Assembly: GCA_964561165.1 (NCBI GenBank)
Contig: CAZLOJ010000041.1
Location: 1-10,174, forward strand
Source: IMCC26077 sp964561165
GTDB taxonomy: Bacteria > Actinomycetota > Actinomycetes > Nanopelagicales > Nanopelagicaceae
DNA: 10,174 bases
Reading direction: 5' to 3'
Positions 5,864-10,174 of the stretch are shown here, in pieces. A program made the position numbers and the translations under genes. Every line of letters starts with the position of its first letter. Position 1 is the first letter of the stretch. The notes beneath the pieces are model-generated. The model searched no databases. It saw only the letters and a program-made list of their open reading frames with translations, and was not told the origin of the DNA.

Positions 5864-6867
5864 CCGATACAAATCACGTTCGACCTTTCCGTTGGGGAAT
5901 TCTCAGCACCGGTGGAATTGCACAACAATTTGCTCGCGACCTACATCGCCTACCAGACCACAAAATCGTTGCAGTGGGCTCGCGCACCCAAGAGAAGGCC
6001 AATTGGTTTGGCGATCTATTCAACGTGCCCAATCGTTACCCAAATTACGAAGCGTTGGTCAACGACCCTGAGGTTGATGGCATCTACGTAGCCACCCACC
6101 ACCCTATGCATAAGCGTGACACTCTGCTTGCACTCAATGCTGGCAAGGCTGTGCTCTGCGAGAAACCATTTGCGATGAGCGCAACTGAAACGCAAGAGAT
6201 GATTTCCGTTGCTCGTTCGAAGAATGTGTTATTGATGGAGGCAATGTGGGCTCGTTTCTTGCCACACATGGTCGCAGTCCGCGATGTAATAAAGAGTGGC
6301 GTCCTCGGCGACATCATCAGTGTTCGCGCTGACCATGGCCAGTGGTTTCCACTAGATCCAGAGTTCCGCTTATTCAAACCAGAACTGGGTGGTGGCGCAC
6401 TCTTTGATTTAGGAATCTATCCAGTGTCATTTGCATCGATGGTTTTGGGAACACCCAGTTCAATCACTGCACGAAGCACAAAAGCATTCACCGGTGTCGA
6501 CGGTCAAACTTCTATCATTCTCGAATATCCAAACGGAGCGCAGGCGTTGCTCAACACAACAAATCTCGCAGCCACTCCTAACCGGGCATTGATTGTTGGT
6601 ACGCAAGCGCGCATCGAGATCGATCGCACGTTCTATACGCCAACCTCCTTCAAGGTCATTAACAACCGCGATGAAATTATCGGCGGTCTCTCCAAGAAGT
6701 ACCAAGGCCACGGACTTCGGGAGCAAGCAGTTGAGTTCGCTCGATGCTTCCGCGCTGGACTCAAAGAATCACCGATTCTGCCGCTTGATGAGACCCTTTC
6801 CATCATGCGCACGATGACCGAGATTGCTAATCAGATTGGCCTTACCTATCCAAAGTTCGCAGAGTAA
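5860..6867 (+). CDS. Gfo/Idh/MocA-family oxidoreductase (dihydrodiol dehydrogenase-like)
   Basis: 335 residues. The N-terminal Rossmann domain has GILSTGGIA (13-21) for NAD(P) binding and the family's EKP motif at 101-103 (CEKPFA). The C-terminal alpha/beta domain shows GGGALFDLGIYPV (177-189), where D183 and Y187 correspond to the Asp and His/Tyr catalytic positions of this family. MEAMWARFLP (126-135) is typical of the branch containing trans-1,2-dihydrobenzene-1,2-diol dehydrogenase and glucose-fructose oxidoreductase relatives. It probably oxidises a hydroxyl of a sugar, inositol-like or cyclic diol compound in the cytoplasm. The exact substrate is not determinable. Translation is likely to be coupled to the preceding small gene. 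Its TAA is directly followed by the reverse TAA of the convergent mannosyltransferase gene. Confidence 0.9.
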   Translation: MTDTNHVRPFRWGILSTGGIAQQFARDLHRLPDHKIVAVGSRTQEKANWFGDLFNVPNRYPNYEALVNDPEVDGIYVATHHPMHKRDTLLALNAGKAVLCEKPFAMSATETQEMISVARSKNVLLMEAMWARFLPHMVAVRDVIKSGVLGDIISVRADHGQWFPLDPEFRLFKPELGGGALFDLGIYPVSFASMVLGTPSSITARSTKAFTGVDGQTSIILEYPNGAQALLNTTNLAATPNRALIVGTQARIEIDRTFYTPTSFKVINNRDEIIGGLSKKYQGHGLREQAVEFARCFRAGLKESPILPLDETLSIMRTMTEIANQIGLTYPKFAE

Positions 6868-7593
6868 TTAGCTTTTTCGAAGGATTCGAGTTACGCCCCA
6901 TTTAGTGACGTTGATGAGCGCTTCGCGAACAATGCGTGCGCTCATCTTGCTAACGCCGATTTCGCGTTCGATGAACGTTATTGGAAACTCTGCAATCGAG
7001 GCGCCGGCACGAATAGCAGCTCGGGTCATCTCGATCTGAAATGCATACCCTTCGGATTCGATGAGCTGCACGTTCATTTTCTTGAGCAGATCAGCGCGAT
7101 AAATGCGAAATCCTGCAGTGCTGTCATGTACAGCGAAACCAAGCATCTTCTTTGAATAAAGGTTCGCGGTCCTCGACAGGAGCTCCCGATGTTTTGGCCA
7201 GTTTGTGACGCGACCACCCGATATCCACCGTGAGCCGATGACTACATCGCACAGCGAGTGCGCGTCAAAGTATGTGAGCATATTTCGAAGATCATCAACT
7301 CGATGTGACCCGTCTGCATCCATTTGAATGATGGTGGTAAATCCAGCGCGCAGCGCTCTGGCAAATCCATCTCGGTATGCGCTACCCAATCCTAATTTTC
7401 CAGGTCGTTCTAAAACTTCAACAAGTCCCGTAGCGGCGCCCAACTCCTTGGCAACCTGTGCAGTGCCATCGCGCGATGCGTCATCAACAATCAAGATATG
7501 TAAAGAAAGATCTAGCAAGGGTGGAAGTAGTCGGCGAAGGTTCTCTGCCTCGTTGAAGGTGGGAATGACAACTATGGTCTGGGAGCGGGACAC
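6868..7593 (-). CDS. Polyprenol-phosphate mannosyltransferase, GT2 catalytic domain
   Basis: 241 residues. The GT-A fold signatures of dolichol/polyprenol-phosphate mannose synthases are in order: PTFNE (11-15), VDDASRDGT (36-44), the metal-binding DADGSH (92-97), GSR (120-122), DSTAGFR (157-163), EGYAFQIEM (181-189) and FPITFIERE..SKMS (203-218). The enzyme would transfer mannose from GDP-mannose to a polyprenyl phosphate at the inner face of the membrane, supplying lipid-linked mannose for cell-envelope glycans or protein O-mannosylation. No membrane domain is fused, so it is the soluble single-domain type, corresponding to the catalytic part of actinobacterial Ppm1. The start is GTG at 7593. 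A hexamer GAGAAT is six bases upstream, and an inverted repeat lies just before that. Confidence 0.9.
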   Translation of the reverse strand: MSRSQTIVVIPTFNEAENLRRLLPPLLDLSLHILIVDDASRDGTAQVAKELGAATGLVEVLERPGKLGLGSAYRDGFARALRAGFTTIIQMDADGSHRVDDLRNMLTYFDAHSLCDVVIGSRWISGGRVTNWPKHRELLSRTANLYSKKMLGFAVHDSTAGFRIYRADLLKKMNVQLIESEGYAFQIEMTRAAIRAGASIAEFPITFIEREIGVSKMSARIVREALINVTKWGVTRILRKS

Positions 7594-7623
7594 CCGATTA
7601 TTCTCTCGTAGATTCTCCGAGAG
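7594..7623 (-). promoter_or_regulatory. Mannosyltransferase promoter with inverted repeat
   Basis: GAGAAT (7605-7600 on the minus strand) plus six bases (AATCGG) precede the GTG start, so a leaderless mRNA is possible, although the first base deviates from TANNNT. Upstream, CTCTCG (7603-7608) and CGAGAG (7618-7623) form a perfect 6-bp inverted repeat with nine bases between. It overlaps the -10 and the spacer and could be an operator. Confidence 0.35.
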
Positions 7624-7645
7624 TTGGCTGAGCCTTAGATATGAA

Positions 7646-8101
7646 TTACCTGATGGTCGTGGTGATAGTTGACCCTTCGTGGTGATACCAGTCGAACCAG
7701 TCTCGGGCCTTGGAGAGGATCTGGTTCTCGGTTAATGCGTTGAGGTCTGCATCTATTGCGCCAATGACCTTCTTAGCTACCACGGGGTTATGTCGCTCCA
7801 TATATTGCGTGAACCGGAGCATCGCATTTGCCTTGCCCACTCCATGGCCGAGCAGCAAGATTTCAGATGCCTGCGTTAACTCTTTCGCCAGTACATCAAA
7901 GAAACCGTGCTCGGCCGGATCGTTTCCGTGCCCGCCACGATGTTGTGCCTGTCGAATGTGGTGGTGGATTCCTTTGTCGTCTGGTGCATATATACGTTCG
8001 GGATGCGTTCCCTTTTCAAGCCCAGTTGCCCAGATTCGAGCCTCATCTTGCGTGATAGCGACAACGACCAACTTATTTGATATCTCAGATAATTCGGACA
8101 T
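7646..8101 (-). CDS. eRF1 domain 3-like 'translational machinery' protein
   Basis: 151 residues from the ATG at 8101. An in-frame TTG at 8134, with GAGGA six bases upstream, would add 11 residues. After a short N-terminal lead the sequence runs VVVAITQDEARIW (12-24), a His-rich stretch GIHHHIRQAQHRGGHG (44-59), FFDVLAKEL (67-75), ASEILLLGHGVGKA (78-91), and IGAIDADLNALTENQI (113-128). This order matches small bacterial proteins often labelled translational machinery or host-attachment-like, which resemble domain 3 of release factor eRF1/Vms1. The domain may act on stalled ribosomes, but that role is not established for bacterial members. The His cluster could bind a metal or RNA. It is divergent from the luxR-like gene, with a palindrome between them. 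Confidence 0.7.
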   Translation of the reverse strand: MSELSEISNKLVVVAITQDEARIWATGLEKGTHPERIYAPDDKGIHHHIRQAQHRGGHGNDPAEHGFFDVLAKELTQASEILLLGHGVGKANAMLRFTQYMERHNPVVAKKVIGAIDADLNALTENQILSKARDWFDWYHHEGSTITTTIR

Positions 8102-8117
8102 AACTCCAGCCAACCAG

Positions 8118-8123
8118 ATTATC
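8118..8123 (-). promoter_or_regulatory. Candidate -10 element for the eRF1-like gene
   Basis: GATAAT on the minus strand lies 16 bases before the ATG at 8101, with GGAG just before that ATG. If the TTG at 8134 is the true start, this hexamer is inside the gene and the assignment fails. Confidence 0.25.
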
Positions 8124-8153
8124 CTCACGCTCAACTATTTTCCTCGATGGTGA

Positions 8154-8172
8154 CCGGACATTTGTCCGGACA
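8154..8172. promoter_or_regulatory. Palindromic operator candidate between divergent genes
   Basis: CCGGACA (8154-8160) and TGTCCGG (8163-8169) form a perfect 7-bp inverted repeat with a TT centre. The second arm extends into a perfect 10-bp palindrome TGTCCGGACA (8163-8172), so three half-sites are arranged in phase. It lies about 62-80 bp before the luxR-like start codon and about 53-71 bp before the eRF1-like ATG. A regulator dimer, perhaps the LuxR-family protein itself, is the likely ligand, but no known consensus is matched. Confidence 0.5.
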
Positions 8173-8221
8173 CATCTGGGAACACGGAGAGTAATTTTGT
8201 ATTACCGAAAATCAACTTTCT

Positions 8222-8233
8222 TATACTCACTTT
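8222..8233 (+). promoter_or_regulatory. -10 element for leaderless luxR-like mRNA
   Basis: TATACT (8222-8227), six bases (CACTTT), then the ATG at 8234. The nine bases TATACTCAC recur at the same place before the DUF4287 gene. Confidence 0.55.
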
Positions 8234-8935
8234 ATGCATACTCTCGGTGCAAGTGATCGCCTCCGTAATTTAGTGGATTTCCTCCTGCACTTTCCGACTC
8301 GGGAACAAATAGTTGTTTATCTCAGCCAGAACATCTGCCCGAAGGGTGAACTGGCGGGAGTGAGTACTGGTTTCCTAGATGATGCAGGAATTATTAACTT
8401 TGAATTTTTTTATGGCTTTAATGATGAACTACCTACAGAAAAAACTGTAAAAATCAGTAATGATGACCCAACAGCTGAAATCCTTCGCACGATGAAAACC
8501 AAAGTCATCAATTTGCATACGATTTATCAAGATTACGGTCAAGCACTCAAGATGCCTGGGATAACCGATTATGGAACTGGACTTGGCTTTCCCACAACTT
8601 CGCGACGACTCTATGCATTTGCCTTCGTAGGTGAGAATGAGAAATTTGGCAGTTTTATGGAGTACTTTGAATGTGTTCGCTCAATTCTCACTTTTTGGGA
8701 GACGCTTAATGAGAGTAAAACTATTAGGCAAATGCCCAAGCCTGAACTCCGCGATACCGCCTTGACGCAACGGCAGGAGCGGATTCTGGAGTTGATTAAT
8801 TCGGATAACACCAACGCCACAATCGCTACCCAGCTTGGGTATAGCGAATCGTTAATCCGACAGGAGACCATCATCATCTACCGGAAGCTCGGCGTTGATG
8901 GAAGGCGAGAGTTGAAACGAGCAATTGCTTCGTAG
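8234..8935 (+). CDS. LuxR-family transcriptional regulator
   Basis: 233 residues. The C-terminal LuxR-type helix-turn-helix spans about 177-231. It starts with LTQRQERILELI, followed by TNATIATQLGYSESLIRQETIIIYRKLGV, with recognition helix around 204-217. The N-terminal about 160 residues resemble a degenerate GAF-like sensor domain (alternating strands, FGSFMEYF near 138-145), with no receiver Asp pocket, so it does not look like a two-component response regulator. It is expected to bind DNA as a dimer in response to a ligand or cell state that I cannot identify. The start is ATG at 8234, preceded by TATACT with six bases. The palindrome upstream suggests autoregulation and co-control of the divergent eRF1-like gene. 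Confidence 0.82.
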   Translation: MHTLGASDRLRNLVDFLLHFPTREQIVVYLSQNICPKGELAGVSTGFLDDAGIINFEFFYGFNDELPTEKTVKISNDDPTAEILRTMKTKVINLHTIYQDYGQALKMPGITDYGTGLGFPTTSRRLYAFAFVGENEKFGSFMEYFECVRSILTFWETLNESKTIRQMPKPELRDTALTQRQERILELINSDNTNATIATQLGYSESLIRQETIIIYRKLGVDGRRELKRAIAS

Positions 8936-8980
8936 CTAATGTTAAAGGTACCGAATGTATCGAGATTTTTCACCCACCAG

Positions 8981-8992
8981 TATAATCTTGGC
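8981..8992 (+). promoter_or_regulatory. Consensus -10 element for the TipAS gene
   Basis: A perfect TATAAT (8981-8986) followed by six bases (CTTGGC) ends at an ATG (8993) that opens a 10-codon mini-ORF. Transcription should start near 8993, giving the TipAS gene a 35-nt leader with GGGAG at 9015-9019. Confidence 0.6.
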
Positions 8993-9025
8993 ATGATTCC
9001 TTTCAATCGGTGCTGGGAGTTGTGA
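8993..9025 (+). CDS. 10-codon leaderless mini-ORF before the TipAS gene
   Basis: ATG at 8993 opens MIPFNRCWEL and stops with TGA at 9023-9025, two bases before the TipAS ATG at 9028. The mini-ORF contains the TipAS Shine-Dalgarno GGGAG. The ATG has the same spacing from a TANNNT box as the leaderless genes here. It may be translated and couple or tune TipAS synthesis, or it may be a chance ATG at the transcription start. Confidence 0.3.
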   Translation: MIPFNRCWEL

Positions 9026-9027
9026 AC

Positions 9028-9405
9028 ATGATGGAACAGAATCAAGCTATTTATGAAGATGAGGTTCGTCAGCGCTGGGGCGACACTAATGCCTATCGTC
9101 AGTCGCAACGCAAGACGGCGAAATATACGCAAGCGGATTTTGAAGCAGCAAAGAAGGACCAAGAGGCAGCAACCGAATTGTTCGTACAAGCGTTTGGAAA
9201 TTCCTTGGCGATAGATTCAGCGCAAGCACAACAGGCAGTACGTGCGCACCGTGAAGCAATAACGAAATGGTTCTACGATTGTTCGGTGGAGATGCAGAAA
9301 CAGTTGGCTGTGATGTACATCGAAGATCCGCGCTTCAAAGAGTATTACGAGGGGCGAGTCCGAGGACTCGCCCAGTACGTGCACGATGCAATAAGGGCGC
9401 AGTAG
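9028..9405 (+). CDS. Stand-alone TipAS (thiopeptide-recognition) domain protein
   Basis: 125 residues from the ATG at 9028, which is preceded by GGGAG with eight bases spacing. A second ATG follows directly, and an upstream GTG at 9010 is less likely. The domain signature is clear: EVRQRWGDTNAYRQSQ (12-27), KYTQADF (32-38), HREAITKWFYDCS (74-86), MYIEDPRF (96-103), and a C-terminal GLAQYVHDAIRA (113-124). TipAS is the C-terminal effector domain of MerR-type regulators such as TipA of Streptomyces, where it captures thiopeptide antibiotics. Here the MerR DNA-binding and coiled-coil parts are absent, and nothing upstream encodes them. C85 sits 40 residues from the end, close to where TipA's thiopeptide-binding Cys lies (inference). 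It could sequester a peptide ligand or regulate through a partner. Confidence 0.85.
   Translation: MMEQNQAIYEDEVRQRWGDTNAYRQSQRKTAKYTQADFEAAKKDQEAATELFVQAFGNSLAIDSAQAQQAVRAHREAITKWFYDCSVEMQKQLAVMYIEDPRFKEYYEGRVRGLAQYVHDAIRAQ
9352..9373. repeat. 22-bp near-perfect palindrome inside the TipAS gene
   Basis: Arms GGGCGAGTCC (9352-9361) and GGACTCGCCC (9364-9373) are exact reverse complements with only GA between them. The GC-rich hairpin falls about 30 bases before the stop codon and encodes part of EGRVRGLAQ. It could slow RNA polymerase or protect the 3' end of the message. Confidence 0.6.
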
Positions 9406-9410
9406 ACTTC

Positions 9411-9427
9411 AATACTTGAGAAGTATT
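9411..9427. terminator. AT-rich hairpin between convergent genes
   Basis: AATACTT (9411-9417), GAG, AAGTATT (9421-9427) form a perfect 7-bp stem just after the TipAS stop, with no T run on either strand. It is at best a weak or factor-assisted terminator. The rest of 9406-9480 shows nothing further. Confidence 0.3.
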
Positions 9428-9480
9428 TACGCAAAATTGTTCCTCAACATCGCACGATTAGTCGTATACCCCCGGCCGTC

Positions 9481-9846
9481 CTAGAGTCCGGGACGTAAAA
9501 TTTTCTCTAATGGACGACCCTTTGCAAGCTCGTCCACTAATTTATCCAAATATCGAATCTTTTTCATTAGTGGGTCTTCGATTTCTGCAATTTTCACACC
9601 ACAAATGGAACCAGTAATCATCGTTGCATTGGGATGAATCTTGGCCGATTTGAAGAAATCTCTGAAGGTAGTTTGATTCTTGAGATGACTTTTAAGGGCC
9701 TTTGCATCATAGCCTGTTAACCACGTTATCACCTTGACGAGTTCAACTTCTGTGCGATCTTTGCGTTTAACTTTATTGACGTAATGAACATAAATATCTG
9801 CCACAGGCATGTCGTAGATCTTATGTGTCAACGAGTCAGAGCCCAT
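9481..9846 (-). CDS. DUF2200 family protein
   Basis: 121 residues, full length for the family. Recognisable blocks are HKIYDMPVADIYVHYVNKV (8-26), ITWLTGYD (40-47), FFKSAKIHPNATMITGSICGV (64-84), and the strongly conserved DPLMKKIRYLDKLVDELAKG (91-110) with a basic end. It is a small soluble, mostly helical protein with no signal peptide. The biochemical function of DUF2200 is not known to me. The ATG at 9846 overlaps the end of the DUF4287 gene by 11 bp, so the two form one operon. No separate promoter is seen. Confidence 0.85.
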   Translation of the reverse strand: MGSDSLTHKIYDMPVADIYVHYVNKVKRKDRTEVELVKVITWLTGYDAKALKSHLKNQTTFRDFFKSAKIHPNATMITGSICGVKIAEIEDPLMKKIRYLDKLVDELAKGRPLEKILRPGL

Positions 9847-10048
9847 TCTTTTTTCGAAAATATGCGACTAGCGCATTCGCATGACCATGCCCCATTTCGA
9901 ACTTCTCCTTAAGATGCGCAACTTGTTCCATATGCGCCAACTTGGAAACTTTCTTGAGTTCTTTCATCCAATGCTCAATCGGCTTTCCATACTTCTTTTC
10001 AATGGAGGGAAAATATGAGGCAGGACCCATCACTTTCTTTTCAACCAT
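9836..10048 (-). CDS. DUF4287 domain protein
   Basis: 70 residues. It matches the short DUF4287 pattern: a first helix SYFPSIEKKYGKPIEHWMKEL (11-31), a Lys-rich middle, and HLKEKFEMGHGHANALVAYFRK (45-66), where the GHGHANALV segment is the family hallmark. It is small, basic and cytoplasmic, and its function is unknown. DUF4287 is often found fused to, or next to, other small DUF domains, which fits the overlap here with DUF2200. The start is ATG at 10048, with TATACT exactly six bases upstream. An internal in-frame ATG (residue 7) is possible but is less well supported. Confidence 0.85.
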   Translation of the reverse strand: MVEKKVMGPASYFPSIEKKYGKPIEHWMKELKKVSKLAHMEQVAHLKEKFEMGHGHANALVAYFRKKNGL

Positions 10049-10060
10049 GGCGTGAGTATA
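10049..10060 (-). promoter_or_regulatory. -10 element for the leaderless DUF4287-DUF2200 operon
   Basis: TATACT (10060-10055 on the minus strand), six bases (CACGCC), then the ATG at 10048. The hexamer and next three bases are identical to those of the luxR-like promoter. Confidence 0.55.
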
Positions 10061-10098
10061 AAAGCAGGATCGCTCAATAAGCCACGTTTACAGGAACG

Positions 10099-10121
10099 TT
10101 CTCGGTTTAATCAACCGAGAA
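10099..10121. terminator. Hairpin across the stop codon of the upstream partial gene
   Basis: TTCTCGGTT (10099-10107) and AACCGAGAA (10113-10121) are perfect 9-bp arms around a 5-nt loop. On the minus strand the stop codon of the partial gene (10113-10111) lies at the base of the loop. No T run follows, so intrinsic termination is uncertain. RNA stabilisation is another option. Confidence 0.35.
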
Positions 10122-10174
10122 GGCCGGCATCTTGAGCGCGTCCATACACAGTTCCCAGCCTCTTGGTGGGCTGA
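10111..10174 (-). CDS. 3' end of an unidentified gene (partial)
   Basis: The minus strand from the window edge is open for 20 codons and ends at TGA (10113-10111). The peptide QPTKRLGTVYGRAQDAGLLG looks like a genuine C-terminus, and the stop is embedded in a hairpin. I cannot assign a family from so few residues. The other frames here also give little, so this call rests on the peptide's look, on the hairpin, and on otherwise unexplained upstream space. Confidence 0.35.
   Translation of the reverse strand, partial: QPTKRLGTVYGRAQDAGLLG

Noticed and set aside
5494..5928. Minus-strand open frame of 144 codons
   Set aside because: It is opposite the PH-like gene and the oxidoreductase start. 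Its Arg/Ser-rich composition is typical of a shadow frame, and it would cover the GNAT and PH-like promoters.
7710..8153. Plus-strand open frame of 147 codons
   Set aside because: It is antisense to the eRF1-like gene, with Cys/Ser-rich composition and no recognisable domain.
10049..10174. tRNA or other stable RNA at the right edge
   Set aside because: The AGCC...GGCT pairing near 10157-10172 is short, and no cloverleaf, anticodon stem or T-loop consensus could be drawn.

Overview
The window looks like a piece of a compact, medium-GC actinobacterial chromosome, plausibly a freshwater acI/Nanopelagicales-type lineage. This is inferred, not proven. The reasons are several conserved small proteins I know from actinobacteria, many GTG starts, a Ppm1-type polyprenol-phosphate mannosyltransferase, a stand-alone TipAS domain, very short intergenic gaps, and promoters placed so that transcripts would begin on the start codon.

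Layout. 1-202 (-): N-terminal part of an aquaporin-family channel, cut by the window edge. 203-464: a gap with no intact gene but a 51-codon open frame without a start, which reads like the C-terminal end of a lost gene. 465-1982 (-): Tat-exported metallophosphatase. 2046-2849 (-): short-chain dehydrogenase/reductase. 2891-3607 (+): AlkD-like DNA glycosylase, convergent with 3612-4613 (-), a TerC-family membrane protein. 4714-4893 (-): small Cys/His protein. 4974-5489 (-): GNAT acetyltransferase. 5549-6867 (+): a two-gene unit of a small PH-like conserved protein and a Gfo/Idh/MocA oxidoreductase with an ATGA overlap, abutting 6868-7593 (-), a polyprenol-phosphate mannosyltransferase. 7646-8101 (-): eRF1-like 'translational machinery' protein, divergent from 8234-8935 (+), a LuxR-family regulator. 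9028-9405 (+): stand-alone TipAS domain protein, convergent with 9481-10048 (-), overlapping DUF4287 and DUF2200 genes. 10111-10174 (-): probable 3' end of another gene.

This is a housekeeping and stress mosaic rather than one pathway: envelope transport, phosphate-ester hydrolysis, alkylation repair, glycosyl transfer, and two possible sensors (LuxR, TipAS). No insertion sequence, CRISPR array, rRNA or tRNA was recognised.

The strongest non-gene signal is a promoter grammar. A TANNNT hexamer sits exactly six bases before the start codon of seven genes and of one 10-codon mini-ORF, with two near misses, which predicts widespread leaderless transcription. Other points of interest are a palindromic operator candidate between the eRF1-like and LuxR genes, a dyad around the terC -10 box, the leaderless mini-ORF before the TipAS gene, and the coding remnant at 212-367.
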